A stretch of 64,000 bases of DNA from JAMXLO01 sp963726125 (GCA_963726125.1 CAVSBG010000005.1:124001-188000); one strand, 5' to 3'. Shown: positions 45,129-54,251, numbered from the stretch's first letter. Program-made: numbers and translations. Notes: generated by a model not told the origin, from the letters alone.

Positions 45129-45973
45129 CCGGCACGATCTCGTTCCAGGGCGTGCCCGGCGCTTACTCGGATCTCGCCTGCCGCGTCGCCTATCCGGACA
45201 TGCAGACGCTGCCCTGCAAGTCGTTCGAGACGGTGCTGGACGCGGTGCGCGACGGCCGCGCCGACCTCGCCATGCTGCCGTGCGAGAACAGCCTGGCCGG
45301 GCGCGTGTCGGACGCCCACCATCTGCTGCCGGAGTCCGGCCTGTTCGTCATCGGCGAGCACTTCCATCGCGTCGAGCACTGCCTGCTCGGCCTGCCCGGC
45401 ACCCGCATCGAGGACCTGAAACGCGCGCATTCCCACGCGGTCGCGTTGGGTCAGGTGCGTCACAGCCTGCGCCGGCTCGGGCTGAAACCGGTGGTGCAGG
45501 CGGATACCGCCGGGGCCGCGCAACTCGTCGCGGAGTGGGGCCGCAAGGAGGAGGCCGCGGTCGCGTCATCGCTGGCCGCCGAGATCTACGGACTGGAGAT
45601 CCTGCAGGCCAACATCGAGGACGCGTCGCACAACACGACCCGGTTCTACGTGATGGCGCGCCAGCCGCGCACGCCGGCGCCGGGCGAGGCGCCTCTGGTC
45701 ACGACGTTCGTGTTCCGCGTCAGGAACGTGCCCGCGGCGCTCTACAAAGCGCTGGGTGGCTTCGCGACCAACGGCGTCAACCTGACCAAGCTGGAGAGCT
45801 ATATGCTCGGCGGCCATTTCGTCGCGACGCAATTCCTGTGCGACGCCGACGGCCACCCCGAACAGCCCGGCCTGCGGCTGGCGCTGGAGGAACTGTCGTT
45901 CTTCTCCTCGGAAGTGCGGGTGCTCGGGGTCTATCCGGCGGCGCCGTTCCGCTTGACGCAAGGGGTTGGGTAG
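45125..45973 (+). CDS. pheA: Prephenate dehydratase
   Basis: 282 residues. The catalytic domain begins ISFQGVPGAYSDLACRVAYP and carries LPCENSLAGRVSDAHHLL and the TRF motif (DASHNTTRFYVMAR). An ACT regulatory domain follows (TTFVFRVRNVPAALYKALGG, NLTKLESYMLGGHF), which binds phenylalanine in this family. It is the stand-alone dehydratase without a chorismate mutase domain. It converts prephenate to phenylpyruvate. Translationally coupled to kdsB. Confidence 0.96.
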   Translation: MTGTISFQGVPGAYSDLACRVAYPDMQTLPCKSFETVLDAVRDGRADLAMLPCENSLAGRVSDAHHLLPESGLFVIGEHFHRVEHCLLGLPGTRIEDLKRAHSHAVALGQVRHSLRRLGLKPVVQADTAGAAQLVAEWGRKEEAAVASSLAAEIYGLEILQANIEDASHNTTRFYVMARQPRTPAPGEAPLVTTFVFRVRNVPAALYKALGGFATNGVNLTKLESYMLGGHFVATQFLCDADGHPEQPGLRLALEELSFFSSEVRVLGVYPAAPFRLTQGVG

Positions 45974-46215
45974 CGACGGCCGGGCAGGCACGCCGCATAC
46001 AGGTCAGTCCCGTTCAAGAGCACCGCGAATAGGCCCGCTAAGGACGCCGTGCGCGCCTGGTTGCGCAGTGAGGGCCTTATGCGCCATCGTTCGAGTTACA
46101 CCGCACGGCGGGACGATCACAACGAAGCCGAGCTTTAAAAGCGCCTTCGAACGCCGTCGCTGTCTCATCCCACTCTGCGGAGGGTGTCCCATAATCGAGC
46201 TGTCTTGCGACCCAA

Positions 46216-46398
46216 CTAACGGTGACTGTGATGCTCGTATAAAGATCTCAGCTTTTCCCTATAGTTTTCGTCCACCTCTACTTCATGTATGGTATGTCCA
46301 GGTTTTAGGGCTGGGTGTATGGAAGGTCGACCAGCCTCAGCGCGCTCAAAAGTTGCGATTACCCTCCCGTCCGCATTCTTGATCAAAGTGATTTTCAT
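46216..46398 (-). CDS. Small protein of unknown function
   Basis: 60 residues, beginning MKITLIKNADGRVIATFERA, then GRPSIHPALKPGHTIHEVEV and a charged C-terminus (YREKLRSLYEHHSHR). No signal peptide or membrane helix. The strand-turn-strand opening and the VEV strand suggest a small beta fold. GAGAAG precedes the ATG at 46398. It lies eight bases behind the next small gene on the same strand and is probably co-transcribed with it. Not recognised. Confidence 0.6.
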   Translation of the reverse strand: MKITLIKNADGRVIATFERAEAGRPSIHPALKPGHTIHEVEVDENYREKLRSLYEHHSHR

Positions 46399-46406
46399 GG
46401 TTCTTC

Positions 46407-46697
46407 TCAACCTACCTGGTTACTTTTGAGATTTCCGACTATCGGACCATCGATAGCTATTCCGTCCACGTCAACGACGGCGACATCGACCAAATAAACC
46501 GGTGGCAGTCTCGATTGGCCGTCCACGACAATCGGAGAGCCGAACGAGGCCACTCCTAAAATTTTTGCGCCGTTATCGATACCGAGAGCGCTGTGATCTT
46601 GTACCTTGAATACAAAGACCTCCATACTGGTAACGTTGCCATTAAAGGCATACCAGGACTGTTCGCCGTACTGCGTTACTATTGGAAAGTCAGGCAT
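46407..46697 (-). CDS. Small protein of unknown function
   Basis: 96 residues starting MPDFPIVTQYGEQSWYAFNG at the ATG behind GGAGAGG. The sequence is rich in Val, Asp and Gly and alternates like beta strands (SMEVFVFKVQDHSALGID, PVYLVDVAVVDVDGIAIDG). No signal peptide is seen. I do not recognise it. Upstream, an integrase scar on the other strand marks this as foreign or rearranged DNA; base composition here is visibly less GC-rich than in the neighbouring pheA gene. Confidence 0.6.
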   Translation of the reverse strand: MPDFPIVTQYGEQSWYAFNGNVTSMEVFVFKVQDHSALGIDNGAKILGVASFGSPIVVDGQSRLPPVYLVDVAVVDVDGIAIDGPIVGNLKSNQVG

Positions 46698-46740
46698 AGT
46701 GCACCTCTCCTGCGCATGATCTGACAGATCGGCACGGCCA

Positions 46741-46856
46741 TTCCGCGCCGCCGGGATCACTGCGTATCTGAAGAACAAGGGGCTGCTGGAGCACGCGCAG
46801 ACCATCGCCAACCATGCATCACCTCGCACCACAAAGTCGAGAAGATTGCGATCTGA
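46741..46856 (+). pseudogene. Tyrosine recombinase (integrase) 3' remnant
   Basis: The frame FRAAGITAYLKNKGLLEHAQ followed by TIANHASPRTTK is the C-terminal part of a phage/plasmid-type tyrosine recombinase, where HxxR-like and the NHAS-RTT-LYDR region sit just before the nucleophile tyrosine. After TTK the expected LYDR block is missing and the sequence jumps, in another frame, to VEKIAI-stop at 46854-46856. The catalytic Tyr is therefore deleted and the 5' part is gone. It marks a former mobile element. Confidence 0.7.
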
Positions 46857-46880
46857 GCGCCAAATTCCGCCTGCAGTAGA

Positions 46881-47519
46881 TCAGCCAACAACTGGCAACT
46901 TGCCCTCTTTCAACCGCCGGGAATGGGTCATCCATCCGCCGCTGCAGAGCGCAAATCCAATGAGTCCCACACCAAGCAGCAGAATGGTGGGCGGCTCGTC
47001 GACCGTGGGAGGAGATGCGGTCATATCAGTGAAATGGGCTGTGAGTGTGCCGCCGTTCGCTGTTCCGCTAACCCCATTAGAATTCGTCCCTGTGTCAAAC
47101 AGATCGAAACTTATGGCCAACGTCTCCCCTGTGGGAAACGTAATCGTGCTCGGATCGATTTCGAGTTCGTTCAGAAAGTTCACCGTCGGAGGGGAATAAA
47201 GGCTGTCTTGAAGTTGTCCGCCGACCGATGAAGGCGTCTTGGTAGATGGTCCTGTAAAGGCGAATTGTCCATTCAATGCATCCAAATAAGTTCCATTGGG
47301 CATGCCAAGATTATTTATCGTAAAGCTGACAAACGGCATACTTACAGTCTGACCCGGACTTAAGGTAACCGAAAAGGGCGCTACGGGGGCCACGAGGTGC
47401 AGGACACTTCCCGGCTGAATATCCGTTAAGCCGAAGGTTCCGGTAAACACCGTTGCATGGGCCGGAACAGCGGCGGCCAATGCGGCGACTGCATGAGCAA
47501 GAAGCTTTGACATGCGCAT
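46881..47519 (-). CDS. Exported protein with PEP-CTERM-like C-terminus
   Basis: 212 residues. Signal peptide (MSKLLAHAVAALAAAVPAHA), then a beta-rich Ser/Thr/Gly-rich body (SVTLSPGQTVSMPFVSFTI, DPSTITFPTGETLAISFDLF). Near the C-terminus VDEPPTILLLGVGLIGFALC is a motif-helix arrangement like PEP-CTERM (E-P then a hydrophobic helix). It continues for about 18 more residues (HSRRLKEGKLPVVG), longer than usual. Such signals are processed by exosortases. GGGAG precedes the start. 17 bp behind a second protein of this kind. Confidence 0.7.
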   Translation of the reverse strand: MRMSKLLAHAVAALAAAVPAHATVFTGTFGLTDIQPGSVLHLVAPVAPFSVTLSPGQTVSMPFVSFTINNLGMPNGTYLDALNGQFAFTGPSTKTPSSVGGQLQDSLYSPPTVNFLNELEIDPSTITFPTGETLAISFDLFDTGTNSNGVSGTANGGTLTAHFTDMTASPPTVDEPPTILLLGVGLIGFALCSGGWMTHSRRLKEGKLPVVG

Positions 47520-47536
47520 TGAGATCTCCCTTTAGG

Positions 47537-48058
47537 TTATGCGTGTTCTGTTTCCGTCATGGCAGCACGCGGTGCTCTGCGGATGACAACGGCCATTCCG
47601 AAAATATACTTGAGAAGTTGCATGATCGACGTTGGCTCAGGAGTGGATGTCGATGCGCTTGCCACCCCGACACCGGCAACGAATTGTCCGATTAGGCCAC
47701 CGAGCGGCGGCAGCGAAATCTGCGTGAGCGCTCCCGTGGTGGCATCGATCTCATCGATTCGGGCGGAGAACAACGATTTGTCGATGGGAGCGCTGGTGAG
47801 ATAAAACGCGTTCCGCGCCGGATCGAAGACCGGGGCGTAATGGCCCTCCGGCACGGATGCGCTGCCAATCCGCGTGAAGCTGCCCGTGGCGGGGTCTACC
47901 GATCCAAACACAGGGGCGCCCTGCGCTTCAATGACGAGGCCGTAAAGCGTGGAAGCGGCGGCGACGTCCGAAGGATACAATGGCGCGGCGCACCCTATGC
48001 TGACCGCCCCCACGAAGCCGATAATATGTCGCCTCAATGACTTGCGCGGCTCGTCCAT
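47537..48058 (-). CDS. Exported protein with PEP-CTERM-like C-terminus
   Basis: 173 residues. N-terminal signal RRHIIGFVGAVSIGCAAPLY, then a short region with YWTD/NHL-like rhythm (GSVDPATGSFTRIGS, HYAPVFDPARNAFYLTSAP, DEIDATTGALTQISLP) as in one or two propeller blades. The C-terminus has STPEPTSIMQLLKYIFGMAV then IRRAPRAA: a PEP motif, hydrophobic helix and basic tail. AAGGAG precedes the ATG. First gene of a two-gene unit; divergent from the large regulator gene. Confidence 0.7.
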   Translation of the reverse strand: MDEPRKSLRRHIIGFVGAVSIGCAAPLYPSDVAAASTLYGLVIEAQGAPVFGSVDPATGSFTRIGSASVPEGHYAPVFDPARNAFYLTSAPIDKSLFSARIDEIDATTGALTQISLPPLGGLIGQFVAGVGVASASTSTPEPTSIMQLLKYIFGMAVVIRRAPRAAMTETEHA

Positions 48059-48221
48059 AGCGCTCTCCTTTTTTTCGCAAAAAGTCTTTTGTTGCGAAGC
48101 AGTTCCTCTGACTGTTCGATGCGGGATCGTTGAGCGGGGTCATTCCGCAAGCAGCCTATAAGCGAACGCCTGCAAAACACGGTGGCTGGGGCGAGGGCGA
48201 GCAAACGGCTCCCTAAGTGTT

Positions 48222-48239
48222 GCTAAATCTGGCTAAATC
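48222..48239 (+). promoter_or_regulatory. Direct-repeat operator candidate
   Basis: GCTAAATC TG GCTAAATC, two perfect 8-base direct repeats one helical turn (10 bp) apart, in the 254-bp spacer between the PEP-CTERM pair and the regulator gene. OmpR/PhoB/CadC-type winged-helix domains bind tandem direct repeats of about this period, so this may be the site of the adjacent regulator. Confidence 0.4.
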
Positions 48240-48312
48240 GCGTTTTATCAATGAGTTATTGAGAGACGGGCAACGGCAAGGGTCGCGATGTCAGCGCGAT
48301 CAGAGGTGACGC

Positions 48313-50529
48313 ATGGATCCGCTCGGGTCCGAAGGAGACCTGAAATTCGACATTTGGCGGTTTAACCGTCAGAGGCGAAGCCTGAGCCGAGAGGGCGTGG
48401 CGGGCACCTGGGAGCCGGTCGCGCTTGGTTCACGCGCGGCCGAGATACTTGCGCTGCTGCTCAATCAGCCGGGGACCCTGGTCTCCAAGGACACCATCTT
48501 GGCCAGTGTGTGGCCGGGGGTTGTCGTGGAGCAGAACAATCTCACGGTGCAAATGGCGGCATTGCGGCGGATCCTTGACGAACGCCGTTCCGGCGACAGC
48601 TGCATTCAGACCGTCGCCGGGCGAGGTTATCGCTTCGTCGGTTCTGTTAGCGAAATGGACGAGCCGCCCGTCGCTTCCGCCCTTGATGCCCCTGACGCCG
48701 TTGACGCGCCCCACCGGCCCGGAGCGACGCCGCGGCCACCCCAGAAATGGATATCCGTGCGTTGGCTGGCGCTCGCGATGTGTGGGATGTTCGCCGCCGC
48801 CATGGGAACGGCGTGGCATGGCGGCTGGCTGGCTGGGACAGTTCCGGCTCCTCGCCTGTCGATCGTCGTGTTGCCGTTCGTGAACGTCGGAGCCGACCGG
48901 AGCCAGGACTATCTGGCCGACGCCGTCACCGACGACCTGACGTCCGCGCTTTCCCGGCTACCGGAATCACTGGTCATCGCTCATGGATCCGCCCAGACCT
49001 ACCAGGGCAAGATCGCGGACATGCGACAAATTCGCGGGGAATTGAATGTCCGCTATGCGGTCGAGGGCAGTGTACAGAAAATTGATAAGGTACTCCGGGT
49101 TAACGTGCGGCTCGTAGCGACCGATACCGCCACCGATCACTGGGCCGACCGGTTCGACGAGTTGGTGACCGATCTCGCGGCCGGCCAGGAAGCCATCGCG
49201 CAGCGCATCGCGGTTGCGCTCGGAATACAGGTGGTCGATGCGGAAGGCGTCCGCGTCGCGCGGGAAAGACCTGATAACCCGGATTTGCTCGATCTGATCC
49301 TTCGCGCCCGTTCAATCGAAAACCAGCCAACAAGTCTCCCCCGTCTCGACCGGGCGAGGGCTTTGTACGAGCAGGCACTCCTGCTGGACCCCTCGTCAGT
49401 GCGCGCCATGACCGGGCTATCCAGAATGATATTCGCGCAACGGTCTGTCCAAGGCTATTGGCAGAGCGGAGATGAACCAAAACGGATGATGAAACTACAA
49501 GCCGCCGCCGAGGCGGTGGCACCGGCCGACCAGGAAGTCATGGAGGACGCCGCGCGTTTGCTTTACGTCCGCGAAAAATGGCCTGAGATGTCATCAGCCG
49601 TTCAGCGCGTCATCGGAATGTATCCGAACAGTGCCTTCGCCTATTCTTACCTTGCGCGAGGCCGCATCCTTGCCGGCCACCCCGATGAGGCCGTTCCGTT
49701 ACTGGCGAGGACAATTGAGCTCAACCCCCGCGATCCGCAGATATTCGATCGTTACCGGTATATGGCACTCGCCGAACTACTGATCGGCAATTATGAGGAA
49801 TCGATCGTTTGGCAGAGGCGCGCGCAAGCAGCTTACCCTGACGCGCCCGCGATCATACGCGGCAAGGCATATCGTATGATAGCCGGGGCATATGCATTGA
49901 ATGGACGGCTTGACGAAGCCCACACCGCTCTAGTCGAGGCCAGACGAATATGGCCGTTCGGTACTCTTCGGACCTTGTCGGCAAGTGTTGATTTTGAATC
50001 GACTCATGAGTACGCGGCCCAATATGATCGCTATGTGGAAGCGCTGCGATCGGCTGGAGAGCGGGACCATGCGGACGAGGATGCCGACTTTGGTGTCCCC
50101 CCCGAGGGTACCTTGCATGACGACCTTTATGGGTTCACGCCGAAGACCGTCCCCCGCGTAACGACAATTCGAACCGATGCCTTGTTGACGTTCATTAGAA
50201 GCTCCAATCCAATCATCATCGAAGCCGGGCGCTGGAAGGTAAAGCGATCCGTTCCGGGGGGCGCGATCCTGCGAGGCTCTGGAACTGGAGGGTATTTTTC
50301 CGATGTCATTCAAGAACGCCTGCGGCACAAAATCGCCACTCTGACTGGCGCCGATTTTACCCGGCCCATAGTTGCGATCGGTACTAATTCGGAGCGGTTT
50401 GATGGACCAAACCTCGCGCTACGTCTCGTGGCGATGGGGTACATCAACGTTTATTGGTATCGCGGTGGACGGGAGGCGTGGGAGGTGCGAGGCCTGCCTG
50501 AATCCGAGATCGCTGAACAAAGTTGGTGA
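48313..50529 (+). CDS. CadC-like wHTH / TolB-like / TPR / rhodanese-like fusion protein
   Basis: 738 residues. Order: OmpR/CadC winged helix (residues ~10-112; KDTILASVWPGVVVEQNNLT, IQTVAGRGYRFVG); one membrane helix (~148-172); a TolB-N-like periplasmic block (LSIVVLPFVNVGADRSQDYL, VRYAVEGSVQKI); TPR-type repeats (~330-560; AFAYSYLARGRILAGHPDEA); and a rhodanese-like C-terminus (~600-738; GYINVYWYRGGREAWEVRGL). In the rhodanese part the active-site loop reads VAIGTNSERFDGPNLALRL, without cysteine. A membrane one-component regulator is the likely design. AGAGGTGA precedes the ATG. Signal unknown. Confidence 0.85.
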   Translation: MDPLGSEGDLKFDIWRFNRQRRSLSREGVAGTWEPVALGSRAAEILALLLNQPGTLVSKDTILASVWPGVVVEQNNLTVQMAALRRILDERRSGDSCIQTVAGRGYRFVGSVSEMDEPPVASALDAPDAVDAPHRPGATPRPPQKWISVRWLALAMCGMFAAAMGTAWHGGWLAGTVPAPRLSIVVLPFVNVGADRSQDYLADAVTDDLTSALSRLPESLVIAHGSAQTYQGKIADMRQIRGELNVRYAVEGSVQKIDKVLRVNVRLVATDTATDHWADRFDELVTDLAAGQEAIAQRIAVALGIQVVDAEGVRVARERPDNPDLLDLILRARSIENQPTSLPRLDRARALYEQALLLDPSSVRAMTGLSRMIFAQRSVQGYWQSGDEPKRMMKLQAAAEAVAPADQEVMEDAARLLYVREKWPEMSSAVQRVIGMYPNSAFAYSYLARGRILAGHPDEAVPLLARTIELNPRDPQIFDRYRYMALAELLIGNYEESIVWQRRAQAAYPDAPAIIRGKAYRMIAGAYALNGRLDEAHTALVEARRIWPFGTLRTLSASVDFESTHEYAAQYDRYVEALRSAGERDHADEDADFGVPPEGTLHDDLYGFTPKTVPRVTTIRTDALLTFIRSSNPIIIEAGRWKVKRSVPGGAILRGSGTGGYFSDVIQERLRHKIATLTGADFTRPIVAIGTNSERFDGPNLALRLVAMGYINVYWYRGGREAWEVRGLPESEIAEQSW

Positions 50530-50969
50530 TGATCCGTCGGCTGCAGGTGGCGCCGAGCCGGATTTATAGCCCATGCCGCCTGGCATTATGACGCCGGGGG
50601 AATGGGACGGCTGCTCTCGCTCTTGCGGGTTCGGCAATGCACTGTAACCGGGGCCGTCGATGTGCGATCAGCGGGTCGTCAACGACATCGAAACGATCTT
50701 CGAACGGCATCTCTCGCTGGAAAGCCGCATACAACAACGGCCAGCCCCGGCCAGCCAATGCTTGATGCCTGGATCTCGTTGGCCGGGCGCAAGAGCCCGC
50801 CATGTGTGTATCCCCTATAGCGTGGAAGCGGCCGGCATCGCGTACTCCGAGAAGTGGGGATAGCCGGTGAGACAGCTACTATGCGCAGATGGGGTCGGCA
50901 GATCGACAGCGCTGCCTGCGGGGCGTCGCGGCGGTGAGAATATTCGGCCCACATGCGGCCGACCTGCGT
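50530..50969. other. Region without confident gene
   Basis: 440 bases between the fusion regulator and the MocR gene. A 67-codon open frame on the plus strand (50660-50863, beginning MCDQRVVNDIETIFERHLSL) is possible, but lacks a good ribosome-binding site, and its second half looks non-coding. I see no RNA gene, repeat or terminator here. Confidence 0.4.
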
Positions 50970-52442
50970 CTACCCAGCAGCAGCGTGCCGTTTGGCGCAG
51001 GCGACCTGACCGCCCGACACGGTCCGCAGCGCCGCTTCCAGTCGCCGCGCAGTATCCGTCGCCAACGCCGCAGGCACGGTAGCAAAGCCCATGACCAGCC
51101 CCGCCATGCGCGGCGTCCCCAGATAGTACGCACCCAACGGCGACACCGCGAGGCCGCGTGATCGGCACGCCTGCGCCGCCGCCGCCTCATCAGTGCGATC
51201 GGCCAACCGCCCCACCATATGCAACCCGCCCGGCGCCGCGAGCGGCGTGATGGACGGCGCATGCTGTGCCAACGCGGCCAGCAGCGCGGTACGGCGGCGG
51301 GCGTATTCCGTGCGCACCCGACGGATGTGCGGTGCCAGCAGCCCCTGGCGCATGAACTCGATCAGGATCGCCTGGTTCAGCGTATCGGTGCCACGGCTCA
51401 TCAACGCGCCCATCCGCACGAACGCAGTCACCAGCGGCGCCGGCACTACCGCGAAGCCCAATCGCAAAGCCGGAGCCAGTGTCTTGCTGAACGTGCCGCA
51501 GTAGATCACCCGTCCGCCGCGATCGAGCGTGGCCAATGGTGGCAGCGGATGCCCGCTCCAGCGGAATTCCGAGTCGCAGTCGTCCTCCAGCACCCAGGCA
51601 TTGGCGCGCGCCGCCCAATCGAGCAACGCCAACCGCCGCCGCACCGGCAGCGCGCCCCCCAGCGGCGTCGCATGTGACGGCGCCACCAGGGCGAGCCGCG
51701 CGGTGGCCTCGATCCCCATGCCCGCGCTGACATCGATGCCTTCCTCGTCGCTTGGCACCGGCACCAGTGTGGCACCGGCGGCAAGCAGCGCACCGCGGCC
51801 GGCGATGTAGCCGGGGTTCTCCACCCATACCGAATCGCCCGGATCCAGCAGCAGGTCAGCCGCGATCCGCAGCGCCTGCTGGGTGCCACCGGTGACCACG
51901 ATGTTGGCAGGATCCGCCAGCAGCCCCCGCGTGGCGGCCAGGTGCGCCGCGATCTGGCTGCGCAGTTCCGGCAGGCCCTGCGCCGACGGATAGCGCGTCA
52001 GGTCGTTGGACATCGTCTTCAGCGCCCGCGCGGCGCAGCGCGCCCAGGCTTCCCGAGGGAAAAGATCCGGTGCCGGAATGCCGCCCGCCAGCAAGGTGCC
52101 AAGGCTCCGGTCCGGCAGTGTCGGCGAAACCGGGATGCTTGCCACGCGCTGGCCGCGCCGTGACAGCGGACTGGCCGCATTCGGCGGTGGCATCACCGCG
52201 ACCGGCGCTGCATCCGGCAGCTCCGGCGCCACGAAGGTGCCGCTCCCGGTGCGGGCGCGCACGTACCCCTCCGACGCAAGCCGCTCATACGCGAGGACAA
52301 CGGTCTGGCGCGCCACGCCCAGTTCTTCGGCGAGTACGCGCGTCGGAGGCAGCCGCGCATTGGCGGGCAGTGTACCGGCGAGAATGCCCTGCCTCAGTCG
52401 ATCGAACACTGCCTGCTGGCGATTTTGGTCTGGCGTAAACAT
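50970..52442 (-). CDS. MocR/PdxR-family transcriptional regulator (GntR wHTH + aminotransferase-like domain)
   Basis: 490 residues. An N-terminal GntR winged helix (LRQGILAGTLPANARLPPTR, AYERLASEGYVRARTGSGTF) is joined to a fold-type I PLP domain with IVVTGGTQQALRIAADLLLD, VLEDDCDSEFRWSG and the PLP lysine in YCGTFSKTLAPALRLGF. MocR proteins sense PLP or amino-acid-derived ligands; PdxR controls vitamin B6 synthesis. The start at 52442 is MFTPDQNRQQAV; the frame continues upstream into a palindromic repeat without similarity. No pdxST or other obvious target is adjacent. Confidence 0.93.
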   Translation of the reverse strand: MFTPDQNRQQAVFDRLRQGILAGTLPANARLPPTRVLAEELGVARQTVVLAYERLASEGYVRARTGSGTFVAPELPDAAPVAVMPPPNAASPLSRRGQRVASIPVSPTLPDRSLGTLLAGGIPAPDLFPREAWARCAARALKTMSNDLTRYPSAQGLPELRSQIAAHLAATRGLLADPANIVVTGGTQQALRIAADLLLDPGDSVWVENPGYIAGRGALLAAGATLVPVPSDEEGIDVSAGMGIEATARLALVAPSHATPLGGALPVRRRLALLDWAARANAWVLEDDCDSEFRWSGHPLPPLATLDRGGRVIYCGTFSKTLAPALRLGFAVVPAPLVTAFVRMGALMSRGTDTLNQAILIEFMRQGLLAPHIRRVRTEYARRRTALLAALAQHAPSITPLAAPGGLHMVGRLADRTDEAAAAQACRSRGLAVSPLGAYYLGTPRMAGLVMGFATVPAALATDTARRLEAALRTVSGGQVACAKRHAAAG

Positions 52443-52524
52443 GGCCACACGACCCTCAGCATTGGTCCAATTCGACCGTAGCGTCTCAAGTCGAGCGGTG
52501 CAAGGACGTAGACCAAGCCCGAAA

Positions 52525-52614
52525 CTCCTCTCCCGCGAAGCGGGGGAGGCAGGGAGGGGGTGCCACGTTCGGCCGCCCCCTCCCCAACCCTCCCCCGCTT
52601 CGCGGGAGAGGGGG
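52525..52614. repeat. GC-rich palindromic repeat (family 1), two inverted copies
   Basis: CTCCTCTCCCGCGAAGCGGG and, about 45 bases on, CCCTCCCCCGCTTCGCGGGA: the same unit in both orientations, as in the 3949-4044 copy. It lies ~80 bp upstream of the MocR start and just after the 3' end of the membrane-protein gene. Confidence 0.85.
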
Positions 52615-52633
52615 ATCTCGGGCAATGCCGGCT

Positions 52634-54173
52634 TCACCCGCCGCCCTGGCACGCGTCCTTCCGCACCCGGTACAGCGCGGCAATGTCGGTCTGCGAGACC
52701 AGCGCCAGCCGGCCAGGGTCGAGCCGCGCCGCGTCCACCGCGCCGGCATGCAGCAACAGCAGGTCGGTGAAGCCGCAGAGATCCACCTTGTCCAACATCT
52801 CCAGGTCGCGCGCGCCGACCGCCGCATCGGCCCGCGCCGCCAGCCCGCGATACGGTGGCAGCGTCTCGATCGGCTGCTGCGACGGGTCATCGAACATGAA
52901 CGGCCAATACGCGCGCCGCTCGATCAGCAGCAGCGCCGCAAGGTGGCCATCCAGCGGCAGCCCCAGCGACAGGCGACGGCTCATCGCGCCGTATTGCCAG
53001 TACCTGCGGCGCTTCCTCCTGCGACACCGTGGCAACGAACACGCGCGCCCCAGGCGGCACCGCAGCGATCGTGGCACGCAGGTCCGCCACCTCCTCCCGA
53101 TGCTCCGCCCACGCAACACCCACAACTGCCATGCGCACGGCGAACATCGCGCCGAACCCCGTCACCGCCGCAACGGTAGCCCAGCGCGGCAGAGGCGCCG
53201 GCAGAACCGCGCCAAACAGCAGATACCCGAACATGACCGAGAAGCGCGTATCGAACAGATACGTCCCCTTCACCGCGTTCGGCGACACCACGAACAGCAA
53301 CGCCAGCACCACCAGCGGAACCCCCGAGGCGATCGTGACGCGACACCGCCCAATGATCGCGCAGCCGCCCAGGAACAAGACAACCGCACCAAGCATCCCG
53401 ATGTCGAGCGGCAGCACATAGTTCGCAAACGGCATCAACAATTCGCGGAACTTGTCATCCAGCGACGGCCACGCCGTAACCGTTGCAACCGTCGATAGCG
53501 GCGAGACAGCATACAGCAGCACCGGCCCCGCCATCACCACAATGCCGGCGCCGACACGCCTCGCCATCGCCATGCCGCTGCGACGGTGCGACCACAGCCA
53601 TGCCGCCTCGTGACCGCTGATCAGAATCACCCAGAACGCCAGACCCATCAGATGGCAGAAGAACAGCGCGACGGCACCGACCGACGCCAACATGACGGTG
53701 CGCCAGGGATATCGATCGCGCCACGCGATCCATGCCGCGGCCATCAGCAACGCCAACCCGGCGCCCGCGACGAAATTCAGAAAGCCCAGCAGCAACGTTC
53801 CGTTGTAGGCCGCCAGCACCGAACCAAGCGGCCACGCGGAGCGCACGCCGAACACAGCGCGGCTATAGGCGATCGTGCCGAGCACAGGCAGGACCACAAT
53901 GCACCCGACGACAACTTTGCCGGCGACGTATATCGGCAGCACATGCATCAGCGGCGGCCACACCAGATCCGTGCCAAGATCCGGAATGATCGCCCAGTGC
54001 GCCGCATAATACTGCGACATGAACGGATCGCTCGCCCCGTATGCCAGGAACACGGCGCGGGCGAGATGGTTCGGATAATCCAGCAGTGGCGGCACGTCGA
54101 CCAACAACAGCGGCGCCAGCAGCACAAGGCAGAGCATGCCCACCGCCGCTACCAGCTTCACCGTCCCTATCAC
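52634..54173 (-). pseudogene. Polytopic membrane protein (glycosyltransferase-like), one frameshift
   Basis: About 512 residues after repair. The first ~390 residues hold roughly ten hydrophobic helices (VKLVAAVGMLCLVLLAPLLL; LDYPNHLARAVFLAYGASDP after helix 1), resembling uncharacterised GT-C-like membrane proteins. At about 53004 an apparent extra base in the codons for SQEEAPQ shifts the frame. The soluble C-terminal part continues as YWQYGAMSRRLSLGLPLDGH, RRAYWPFMFDDPSQQPI and DLLLLHAGAVDAARLDPGRL to 52634. Function unknown; may transfer sugars across or on the membrane. Confidence 0.65.
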
Positions 54174-54225
54174 GACCGGGCCGTCGCCCTCGTCACGGCC
54201 GAGGACGCCGTCACGCCGAGCACCT

Positions 54226-54251
54226 CGTCATGGCCGGGTCAAGCCCCATGT
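54226..54251. repeat. REP-like repeat (family 3), partial copy
   Basis: CGTCATGGCCGGGTCAAGCC then CCATG: one arm of the palindrome found in the yej operon. A second, oppositely oriented arm, GGGGCTTGACCCGGCCATC, lies at about 54516-54535, so the two may bracket the hairpin element between them. Confidence 0.7.
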
